Assembly (NCBI RefSeq): GCF_014646995.1
Contig: NZ_BMOI01000008.1
Location: 1 to 64,000 of the forward strand
Reading direction: 5' to 3'
DNA: 64,000 nt
From: Curtobacterium luteum
Lineage (GTDB): Bacteria > Actinomycetota > Actinomycetes > Actinomycetales > Microbacteriaceae
Made by a program: the position numbers and the translations under genes
Shown here: positions 55,578 through 62,902 of the stretch, piece after piece
Layout: the number at the start of each line of letters is the position of its first letter
Position numbering within the stretch: the stretch's first letter is position 1
Notes under the pieces: model-generated
What the model was told of the DNA's origin: nothing
Database searches by the model: none
Seen by the model: only the letters and a program-made list of their open reading frames with translations

Positions 55578-55665
55578 TGGGCGACCTCAGTACGTCCCGT
55601 GAGGAAGCGCATCAGCAGGCAGGGGCCTGCTCCACCACCGATGCCCACGCACACAGGAGCCAACG

Positions 55666-55818
55666 ATGTCGAAGAACACGCGCGGTCAGAGCCGCGACCT
55701 GATCACGGAGTCGATCGCGATCGACGAGGTCAAGAGCGGACTGCTCGACCACAGTCAGGGCAACCAGAACGCCTGGATCTTCGGCGAACCCGACGGGTCG
55801 GAGGAACCGACCGTCTGA
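55666..55818 (+). CDS. Small protein of 50 residues, unknown function
   Basis: Reads MSKNTRGQSRDLITESIA, then IDEVKSGLLDHSQGNQNAWIFG and an acidic end EPDGSEEPTV. AGGAG lies 6 nt before ATG 55666, and codon use is like its neighbours (C/G third positions). No Cys, membrane segment or known motif. It stands alone between the lacI-type and GntR-type genes. It could be a regulatory or peptide-precursor gene, but nothing here shows that. Confidence 0.6.
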   Translation: MSKNTRGQSRDLITESIAIDEVKSGLLDHSQGNQNAWIFGEPDGSEEPTV

Positions 55819-55836
55819 CGGCGCCACCGCCGGCGC

Positions 55837-55908
55837 GGCGCCGCAGCGCACGGCCGGCCCGACGCCGCAGCGCACGGTCGGCCCGACGCCTCAGCGCGCG
55901 GTCGGCCC
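55837..55908. repeat. Three tandem 24-bp units at the end of the GntR gene
   Basis: Units at 55837, 55861 and 55885 read GACGCCGCAGCGCACGGTCG plus GCCC with small changes. The third unit contains the stop codon and last residues (GPTAR) of the minus-strand GntR gene, so the first two copies are non-coding duplicates of its end. Confidence 0.75.
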
Positions 55909-56586
55909 GACGATCGCCATGCCCGCACCGCGCAGCCGACGACGCTCCTGCGCGATGAACGCCAGCAGCCGATCGTTGGTCCCCGCGACGTGCGCTGCGA
56001 GCAGGTCGGCAGCACGGTCGGCCTCGCCCGCGCGGACCGCGTCGAGGATCGCGCTGTGCTCCTCCCACGCGGCGTCGCGGGCCTCGGGCGTCCGGACCTC
56101 GATCCACCGGGTGCGCTCGAGGCGGGTGAGCGCGTCGGCGACGGCGTCGGTGATGAAGCGGTTGCCGCCGAGCGCCGCGAGGTCGAGGTGGAACGTCGAG
56201 CCCATCCGGATGCCCGACCGCTGGTCCGGTGCGGCGCGGAGGTCGTCGAGGTGCGACCGGACCTCGTCGAGCTGCTCGGCTGAGGCTCGGGCGACGGCGA
56301 GCCTCGCGGCCGCGGGCTCGAGCACGCCCCGGAGCTCGGCGAGCGACGCGATCTCGTCGAGGTCGATGGGCGTGACCGTCCACGAGCGGCCCTCGTGCAG
56401 GATGAGCCCTTCGCGTTCGAGCCGCGACAGCGCCGCGCGCACCGGGGTCCGCGAGGCGTGGAACCGCGCCTCGAGCCCGCGCTCCGAGATGCGCTCCCCC
56501 GGAGCGATGTCGAGGGTCAGGATCGCCGCCCGGAGGTTGTCGTAGAGCTGCGCGGTCTGCGAGACCGGCGCGTCGTCCGTCGTCAT
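55891..56586 (-). CDS. GntR family regulator (FadR/FCD subfamily)
   Basis: A 231-residue regulator. N-terminal winged helix (QLYDNLRAAILTLDIAPGERISERGLEARFHASRTPVRAALSRLEREGLI) and a C-terminal all-helical FCD ligand domain with FHLDLAALGGN. FCD regulators usually respond to carboxylates or acyl ligands. ATG 56586 is a conventional choice; GTG 56607 follows TAGGCT by 8 nt and may be a leaderless start adding 7 residues. It is divergent from an MFS transporter, with its probable operator between them. Confidence 0.88.
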   Translation of the reverse strand: MTTDDAPVSQTAQLYDNLRAAILTLDIAPGERISERGLEARFHASRTPVRAALSRLEREGLILHEGRSWTVTPIDLDEIASLAELRGVLEPAAARLAVARASAEQLDEVRSHLDDLRAAPDQRSGIRMGSTFHLDLAALGGNRFITDAVADALTRLERTRWIEVRTPEARDAAWEEHSAILDAVRAGEADRAADLLAAHVAGTNDRLLAFIAQERRRLRGAGMAIVGPTAR

Positions 56587-56628
56587 CGCCTGCGTCGTTC
56601 CAGCCACGGTCGGAGAGCCTAGCAGGCA

Positions 56629-56651
56629 TGGTATACCGTTTTGGTATACCA
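56629..56651. promoter_or_regulatory. GntR/FadR-type operator between regulator and MFS gene
   Basis: TGGTATACC-GTTTT-GGTATACCA is a perfect 9-bp inverted repeat, and each arm contains GGTATACC, itself a palindrome. It fits the TGGTNNNACCA type of FadR-family sites and covers the probable -10 (TATACC) of the MFS promoter. Confidence 0.8.
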
Positions 56652-56674
56652 ATCGCTGCTCCGATGGGAACCCC

Positions 56675-57871
56675 GTGACGACGACCACCGCTCCACGCCC
56701 GACAGCGAACCGCCGCGCGTGGACGATGCTCGCGCTCGGGGTCGCCGCGCAGGCGGCCGGCACGCTCGTGGTCTCCGCGCCGGCGCTCCTCATCCCGTCC
56801 CTGCACGCGCACGGCATGCCGCTGCCGGCCGCCGGCCTGCTCGCGGCGGCGCCGACGTTCGGCATGGTGCTCACGCTCATCGCCTGGGGAGCGATCACGG
56901 ACCGGTTCGGCGAACGAGCCGTGATCGCAGGCGGACTCGTGCTCACCACCCTCGCGGTCGCCGCCGCGTGGGCCGCCGCCGGTGACACCGTGCTGCTCGG
57001 GCTGGCGTTCCTCGCGGCCGGGATGACGAGCGCCTCGACGAACGCGGCGAGCGGCCGGGTCGTCGTCGGCTGGTTCCCGAAGGAGCGCCGAGGCCTCGCG
57101 ATGGGCATCCGGCAGATGTCCCAACCGCTCGGGGTCACGCTGGCCGCGGTCACGGTCCCGCAGCTCGCGGAGACGGCCGGCGTCCGGGCCTCGCTCGTGC
57201 TGCCGGTCGTGCTCTGCGCCGTGCTGGCCCTGCTGTGCGCGGTCGGCATCGCGAACCCGCCGCGGCCCTCCCGGGAGACCGCGGCGGCGGAGCAGGTGGC
57301 CAACCCGTACCGCTCGGGCGGGTTCCTCTGGCGGATCCACGCGGTGTCGGTGCTGCTCGTGGTGCCCCAGTTCACGCTGTCGACCTACGGCCTGGTGTGG
57401 CTCGTCGGGCTCGGCTGGCCCACCGGTGCGGCGGGTCTCCTCGTCGGCGGGGCGCAGTTCGTCGGGGCGATCGGCCGCATCCTCGTCGGGGCGTGGAGCG
57501 ACCGGGTCGCATCCCGCGTCGGCCCCCTGCGGATCGTCGCCCTGAGCGCCGCCGTGGTGATGGGCGTGCTGGCGCTCGTGGACGCCACACACCTCGCGGC
57601 CGGTGCGGTGTTCCTCGTGGTCGCGACGAGCGTGACGGTCGCGGACAACGGGCTCGCCTACACGTCGGTGGCGGAGGCCGCTGGACCGTTCTGGTCGGGC
57701 CGGGCGCTGGGGGCGCAGAACACGGGGCAGTTCATCGCGGCGAGCGCCGTGGGCCCCGGGGTCGGAGCACTCGTCGCGGGACTCGGCTTCGCCGCGTCGT
57801 TCTCGATCGTGGCGGTGCTGCCGCTGCTCGCGCTGCCGCTGGTGCCGCGGAGCGACCGCTCGCACGACTGA
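56675..57871 (+). CDS. MFS transporter (12-helix)
   Basis: A 398-residue carrier with 12 predicted helices and a central loop (NPPRPSRETAAAEQVANPYRSG). Motif A-like GAITDRFGERA follows helix 2, and LVGAWSDRVASRVGPLR the second-half equivalent. The FCD-type regulator next door suggests transport of a carboxylate or related metabolite. GTG 56675 has GGGAA 4 nt upstream; it begins right after the operator. A 24-bp inverted repeat lies about 90 bp beyond the stop. Confidence 0.9.
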   Translation: MTTTTAPRPTANRRAWTMLALGVAAQAAGTLVVSAPALLIPSLHAHGMPLPAAGLLAAAPTFGMVLTLIAWGAITDRFGERAVIAGGLVLTTLAVAAAWAAAGDTVLLGLAFLAAGMTSASTNAASGRVVVGWFPKERRGLAMGIRQMSQPLGVTLAAVTVPQLAETAGVRASLVLPVVLCAVLALLCAVGIANPPRPSRETAAAEQVANPYRSGGFLWRIHAVSVLLVVPQFTLSTYGLVWLVGLGWPTGAAGLLVGGAQFVGAIGRILVGAWSDRVASRVGPLRIVALSAAVVMGVLALVDATHLAAGAVFLVVATSVTVADNGLAYTSVAEAAGPFWSGRALGAQNTGQFIAASAVGPGVGALVAGLGFAASFSIVAVLPLLALPLVPRSDRSHD

Positions 57872-57963
57872 GGGCCGTCCGGAACGACCAGGGACGCCCG
57901 GACCCACCGGGGGTGCCCGGACCGACCGGGCAGCCATGGAAGCGCGGGACGCGAGGGACCGGG

Positions 57964-58013
57964 CGACGGACGGGAGGCCCGTGGCGGGGCCGCCACGGGC
58001 CTCCCGTCCGTCG
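57964..58013. terminator. Perfect 24-bp inverted repeat (GACGGACGGGAGGC family)
   Basis: 57964-57987 is the exact complement of 57990-58013. It lies between the convergent MFS and baeRF genes. The inner stem CCCGTGGCG is shared with the element at 17027. Confidence 0.8.
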
Positions 58014-58025
58014 GCGGGTCGCGCC

Positions 58026-59183
58026 TCAGGCGGGGACGGCCGGCCCGACCGGCCAGCGCAGGAGCGCCGCAGCCGCGGCACCGCCTGGCAGCGACGCGGC
58101 GTTGACCAGCACGAGCTCCGCGTCCGTCAGCACGGCAGCCCGCACGAGGGCGCAGACCGCGGGCACCGGGCCGATCACCGGGACGCCCGCGGCCTGCTCC
58201 GGAGCCGTCGCGACCCAGGGCGCCGCCCCGAGCGCGAGGAGCGTCCGGTCACCGATCGCCACGGCGTCGAGCGCCACCACGGACCCCTGCGCCTGCTGCA
58301 GCGCCTCCACGACGGGCCCGAGGCCGGCCACCGCCTGGTTGTCGCCGCGGCCGACGTGGGTGCGCAGGAGGTCCTCGAGGTCGTGCCGGCGGGTCGCGAC
58401 GACGCGGGCGAGCGCCACCTCGACGTGCTCGACGAACGCCTGCTTCGATGCGGTGTCCGCCCGCGGGTCACCGGGGAACACGGACACGAGCGCCTTCGTC
58501 TCGTTCGACAGCGACTTCACGAGGAGTTCCCTGGCCGTGACGTCGCCGGCCACCACGACGAGGCCCGGTCGGAGCTCGCGCACCGTGGCGTCGAGGGCGC
58601 CCGCGAGTTCGGACTGGTTCTGCTTCCAGATCTCGGCGGTGTGGGCCTGCCAGTGCGGCTGCTTCCACCCGGTGCCGGCCTTGGCGTAGTGCAGCGTGTC
58701 GTTGCGGCCCTCGACCTGGCGTTCGGCCGACGCGACCGGTGCGTGGCCGAGACGGTAGGTGCGGAACGCACCGCCCTCCTTGCCTGCGTGCACGACGAGG
58801 AACGGCAGGTCGACCGGCCGGTGGGCGACGAGCGGCACGAGGTCCGGCACGGCCCCGACACCGACCGACTCGGCTCCGTGCACGTGCCCGGGGAGGACCT
58901 CGCTCAGCACGACGGCGCCGTCGTGGACGAGCACGTACCGGGTGACCGGCGACGGGGCACCGGCCTCCTGCTCGAACTCGGCCGCGATCGCGTCGACGAC
59001 GGCGTCGGACGCCCCCTGCGCGCGCAGGGACTCCTCGACTGCCCGGAGCCGGAGTGCCGCCTGCCGCCGCGGGTCCTCGACGTTGCCCGAGACGTCGGCG
59101 TAGGCCCACGCCCAGGTGCCCCCGCCCTCCAGCCGCTGTCCCAGGATCTCGTGCAGTTCGCTCGTCGCGTTGGTCGACGTCAT
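58026..59183 (-). CDS. baeRF2-type release factor / Rv2629-Vms1-like peptidyl-tRNA hydrolase homologue
   Basis: A 385-residue protein with the eRF1-like fold: RYVLVHDGAVVLSEVL, LPFLVVHAGKEGGAFRTYRLG, TAEIWKQNQSELAGALDATVRELRPGLVVVAGD and SNETKALVSVFPGDPRADT follow the bacterial archaeo-eukaryotic release factor (baeRF) family. Relatives act on stalled ribosomes or in stress and hibernation; the role here is unproven. ATG 59183 has AAGGAG 5 nt upstream. It is divergent from the sugar ABC operon across 229 bp. Confidence 0.85.
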   Translation of the reverse strand: MTSTNATSELHEILGQRLEGGGTWAWAYADVSGNVEDPRRQAALRLRAVEESLRAQGASDAVVDAIAAEFEQEAGAPSPVTRYVLVHDGAVVLSEVLPGHVHGAESVGVGAVPDLVPLVAHRPVDLPFLVVHAGKEGGAFRTYRLGHAPVASAERQVEGRNDTLHYAKAGTGWKQPHWQAHTAEIWKQNQSELAGALDATVRELRPGLVVVAGDVTARELLVKSLSNETKALVSVFPGDPRADTASKQAFVEHVEVALARVVATRRHDLEDLLRTHVGRGDNQAVAGLGPVVEALQQAQGSVVALDAVAIGDRTLLALGAAPWVATAPEQAAGVPVIGPVPAVCALVRAAVLTDAELVLVNAASLPGGAAAAALLRWPVGPAVPA

Positions 59184-59412
59184 GGCAACTCCTTCCGCTC
59201 AGCGTGCCGGAGCAGGACAGCCCCGACGGCGGACGGGTTCATCGGACCCTCTCACGGTCCCCGGCGTCCGCGTGCGCCCACCATCCACCCCTCGGGCGGG
59301 GCGCGTCCACATCCGCCAGGGAACGTCCAGCGACCTGCGTGAAAGTACAGCAACGCTCGGTTTTGTGCTTTGCTGGGCGGGACCCCGATCGACGACGAAC
59401 CGGAGCCGTGCA

Positions 59413-60777
59413 ATGACGCCATCAACCAGGCGGAGCCCGATCACCAGACGACAACTCCTGGGCTTCGGCCTGGGGACGGCGGCGGCGGGACTCCTCGCCG
59501 GCTGCGCGGTGCCGGGCTCCACGAACGTCAACAAGGCGGCGCTCATCCCCGCCGCGTCCGGCGGGGAGACCGTCCAGCTCACGTACTGGGCGTGGCTCAA
59601 GGACCTGCAGAAGGTCTGCGACGTGTGGAACGCGGAGCACCCCCGCATCCAGGTCACCGCGAACTGGATCCCCGGCGGCAACAGCGGCGGGTACCAGAAG
59701 ATGTACTCCGCGCTCGCGGCCGGCGGCGGCCCGGACATCGGGCAGGTCGAGCTCCGCCAGATCCCCGAGTTCATGCTCGCGAACGGCCTGACGGACCTCG
59801 CCCGGTACGGCGCGAAGGACTTCGAGTCGAAGTACGACGAAGCTGCTTGGGCGCAGGTGTCGTTCGTGGACGGCATCTACGGCATCCCGCAGGACACCGG
59901 GCCGATGGGCTTCTACTACCAGACGGCGATCCTCGAGCAGGCCGGCAGCGAGCCACCCACGACCTGGGACGAGTGGAAGGTCCTCGCCGAGAAGGTCCGG
60001 AAGACCGGCAAGCAGAACTACCTCGAGGTGTTCCCCGTCGCCGATGCCTCGCCGTTCGCCGCGTACGCCCAGCAGGCCGGGGCGCGGTGGTTCCGGATCG
60101 ACGGCGACGAGTGGGTCGTCGACATGACCGACGACAAGACGATGATGGTCGCCGAGTTCTTCGACGGCTGCATCGACGAGGGGCTCGTGGACACGTCCGC
60201 CGGTGCCTACACCCCCGGCTGGTACGCCGCGTGCGCGAGCGGACGGATCGCAGCCGTCACGAGCGCCAGCTGGGGCGATGCGCTCATTGAGTCCGTGCAG
60301 GGCGGCGAGGGCAAGTGGAAGGTCGCGCCCATGCAGACCTGGGGCGACACGGGCTTCGGTTCGAGCGCGATCGGCGGCTCCACCGCGGCGGTCCTGGCGA
60401 ACGCGAAGCACCCGGCGGAGGCGCTCGAGTTCATCACCTGGATGACCACGTCGAAGGAGGGCATCGACGCGATGATCAAGTACTGCGGCATCGGGTGGTC
60501 GCCCGCGGTCGACTACATCGGCGAGCAGCGCGAGCAACCGTCGAAGTGGTTCTCCGGCCAGAACTACAACGAGGAGGTCTTCGTTCCGGCCTCGAAGGAG
60601 CAGAACGTCGACTGGTCGTGGTCCCCGGTCACCCAGTCCGCGTTCACGAGCCTGCAGAACCAGTTCCGCCGCAAGCTGACCGGCGGCCTGAAGCTCACCG
60701 ACGCGGTCGAGCTCGCCCAACGGGAGATCGTCCAGTCCTTCAAGGACAAGGGCCTGAGCGTGAGGACCGCACGATGA
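59413..60777 (+). CDS. Sugar ABC transporter substrate-binding Tat lipoprotein
   Basis: A 454-residue solute-binding protein family 1. Twin arginines (TRRQLLGFGLGTAAAGLLAGC) combine a Tat signal with a lipobox. The mature part begins QLTYWAWLKDLQKVCDVWN and has the CUT1 pattern (PDIGQVELRQIPEFM; TTWDEWKVLAEKV). Start ATG 59413 has GGAG 7 nt upstream. First gene of an operon with two permeases and a beta-galactosidase, so a beta-galactoside is the likely cargo (inference). No ATPase gene is present. Confidence 0.93.
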   Translation: MTPSTRRSPITRRQLLGFGLGTAAAGLLAGCAVPGSTNVNKAALIPAASGGETVQLTYWAWLKDLQKVCDVWNAEHPRIQVTANWIPGGNSGGYQKMYSALAAGGGPDIGQVELRQIPEFMLANGLTDLARYGAKDFESKYDEAAWAQVSFVDGIYGIPQDTGPMGFYYQTAILEQAGSEPPTTWDEWKVLAEKVRKTGKQNYLEVFPVADASPFAAYAQQAGARWFRIDGDEWVVDMTDDKTMMVAEFFDGCIDEGLVDTSAGAYTPGWYAACASGRIAAVTSASWGDALIESVQGGEGKWKVAPMQTWGDTGFGSSAIGGSTAAVLANAKHPAEALEFITWMTTSKEGIDAMIKYCGIGWSPAVDYIGEQREQPSKWFSGQNYNEEVFVPASKEQNVDWSWSPVTQSAFTSLQNQFRRKLTGGLKLTDAVELAQREIVQSFKDKGLSVRTAR

Positions 60778-61970
60778 CCGCCACCCAGGACCGCGCGACG
60801 GCCGCCTCGCAGCCGCGCACCGGCTTCCGCACGAGCACGAAGGCCACGGCTGCCCAGAAGCGGGCGCCGTGGATCCTGCTCGGACCCTTCCTCGCACTGT
60901 TCGTGCTGACCTTCATCATCCCGATCATCAGTGCGCTGTTCCAGAGCTTCACCACCGTCGACCGCAAGGGCCTCTTCGGCGAGGACGGCGTCGTCGGCCG
61001 GTTCGCCGGGTTCGACAACTACGCGATCGCGCTGCAGGACTCCGGGTTCGTCGCCTCGATCGGCCGCATGCTCCTGTTCGGCATCGTGCAGGTCCCGGTG
61101 ATGATCGTCCTCTGCACGATCCTCGCGCTCCTCCTCGAGTCGGCGAGCGCCCGCTGGCCCGCGTTCTTCCGGGCCGTGTACTTCATGCCGTACGGGGTGC
61201 CCGGTGTCATCGCGACGATCCTGTGGTCGTTCCTCTACGTGCCGGGGCTCTCCCCGATCGTGGCGCTGCTGCAGTCGATCGGGCTGCAGCCGGACTTCCT
61301 CGGCGCGAACAGCGTCCTGTGGTCGATCGCGAACATCGTCACGTGGACCTACACGGGCTACAACATGCTCATCATCGTGGCGCAGCTGAAGTCGATCCCC
61401 GGCGAGGTCTACGAGGCCGCGAAGATGGACGGCGCGAACGCGTTCCAGGTCGCGTGGCGCATCCAGATCCCGCTCATCGCGCCGGCCCTCGTGCTCACGA
61501 CGGTGTTCTCGATCATCGGCACGCTGCAGCTCTTCGCGGAGCCGCAGATCCTGTCCACGGTGGCGCCCGCGATCGACACCGAGTACACGCCGAACTACGC
61601 CGCGTACACCAACGCGTTCGCCTTCAACGAGTACGGCGTCGCGTCGGCCCAGGCCGTGATCATCGCGCTGGCCGCGTTCGTCCTGTCGTTCGCGTTCCTC
61701 GCGTTGACGAACCGCCCGCCGAAGAGCGAGCGGGACCAGAAGAAGCGTGCGAAGCGCGACGGCCTGGAGGCGCGGCGTGCGCTCCAGACGCGTGACACGT
61801 CCGCCACCGGGTCGCGACCCGCCACCGGCGTCGCGAACCGCAGCACGACCACCGGAGCCGCGCCGCGCCTCTCCCCATCGCCACGGCCGGAACACCGCTC
61901 CGCAAGCTCCGCGGTGCCCCGGAACCGGGCGACGGGGGCCCAGACCGACCAGAAGGGTGCGGAAGCATGA
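60774..61970 (+). CDS. Sugar ABC transporter permease (MalF type) with long C-terminal tail
   Basis: A 398-residue permease with six helices and the EAA loop VYEAAKMDGANAFQVAWRIQIPL. After the last helix (about residue 317) it has an extra 70-residue hydrophilic tail (RDGLEARRALQTRDTSATG and more), encoded by DNA resembling the terminator-family arm at 61757-61776 and a partial right arm near 61860. ATG 60774 overlaps the preceding stop (ATGA). Confidence 0.92.
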   Translation: MTATQDRATAASQPRTGFRTSTKATAAQKRAPWILLGPFLALFVLTFIIPIISALFQSFTTVDRKGLFGEDGVVGRFAGFDNYAIALQDSGFVASIGRMLLFGIVQVPVMIVLCTILALLLESASARWPAFFRAVYFMPYGVPGVIATILWSFLYVPGLSPIVALLQSIGLQPDFLGANSVLWSIANIVTWTYTGYNMLIIVAQLKSIPGEVYEAAKMDGANAFQVAWRIQIPLIAPALVLTTVFSIIGTLQLFAEPQILSTVAPAIDTEYTPNYAAYTNAFAFNEYGVASAQAVIIALAAFVLSFAFLALTNRPPKSERDQKKRAKRDGLEARRALQTRDTSATGSRPATGVANRSTTTGAAPRLSPSPRPEHRSASSAVPRNRATGAQTDQKGAEA

Positions 61971-62902
61971 GCGGCGAGACGATCCAGGCGCCGGTCACCC
62001 GGCAGGCGGCGGAGCCCGTCGACACCACAGCCATCACCGCGCACGAGCGGCGCAAGCTCGACCGCTCCGGGAAGTCGCAGATCGTGGTGACGGGCATCCT
62101 CGTCCTCGTCGCGATCTACTTCCTGGTGCCGCTGTACTGGGTGGTCATCGCGGCGACGAAGACCACCGGCGCGCTGTTCTCGACGAACGGGTTCTGGTTC
62201 GGCGGCGAGTTCGCGCTGTTCAGCAACATCCAGCAGGTGTTCTCGTACGACGGCGGCATCTTCGTCCGCTGGATCGCGAACAGCATCCTGTACTCCGGCG
62301 TCGGGGCCGTGCTCGCGACCTACTTCGCCGCCGCCGGCGGGTACGCGCTCGCGAAGTACGAGTTCCGCGGCCGGCAGCTCGTGTTCGGCACGATCCTCGG
62401 CGGCGTGCTCGTCCCGGGGACCGCCACGGCACTGCCGCTGTTCCTGCTGTTCTCGACGCTCGGCCTGACCGACACCTACTGGAGCGTGCTCATCCCGAGC
62501 CTCGTCTCCCCGTTCGGACTGTTCCTCTGCCGGGTGTACGCGGCGGCGTCGGTCGACACGGCGTTGCTCGAGCAGGCGCGCATCGACGGGGCCGGGGAAC
62601 TCCGGATCTTCCACACGATCGTGCTGCGCCAGATGACCCCGGCGCTGGTGACGGTCTTCCTGTTCCAGGTGGTCGGGATCTGGAACAACTTCTTCCTGCC
62701 GCTGATCATGCTGGCAGACCAGAAGCTGTACCCGATCACACTGGGACTCAACAACTGGCGGGCACAGGTCGATCGTCTGCCAGAGTTCTACCAGCTCACC
62801 ACCGGCGGAGTGCTCGTCTCGGTCATCCCGCTCGTGATCGCGATCATCGTCCTGCAGCGCTTCTGGCGCGGGGGCCTCACGGAAGGATCGGTCAAGGGTT
62901 GA
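61967..62902 (+). CDS. Sugar ABC transporter permease (MalG type)
   Basis: A 311-residue permease with six helices. The EAA loop reads LEQARIDGAGELRIFHTIVLRQM, and ALPLFLLFSTLGLTDTYW and the C-terminal WRGGLTEGSVKG are typical of CUT1 MalG-like proteins. ATG 61967 overlaps the stop of the previous gene (ATGA), and its own stop overlaps the start of the downstream galactosidase. Confidence 0.95.
   Translation: MSGETIQAPVTRQAAEPVDTTAITAHERRKLDRSGKSQIVVTGILVLVAIYFLVPLYWVVIAATKTTGALFSTNGFWFGGEFALFSNIQQVFSYDGGIFVRWIANSILYSGVGAVLATYFAAAGGYALAKYEFRGRQLVFGTILGGVLVPGTATALPLFLLFSTLGLTDTYWSVLIPSLVSPFGLFLCRVYAAASVDTALLEQARIDGAGELRIFHTIVLRQMTPALVTVFLFQVVGIWNNFFLPLIMLADQKLYPITLGLNNWRAQVDRLPEFYQLTTGGVLVSVIPLVIAIIVLQRFWRGGLTEGSVKG

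Noticed and set aside
59341..59375. Third copy of the ROK motif or an operator upstream of the second sugar ABC operon
   Set aside because: GAAAG is followed by unrelated sequence; the CAGCAA/TTGCTG arms are 16 nt apart and weak. Not convincing without comparison to relatives.
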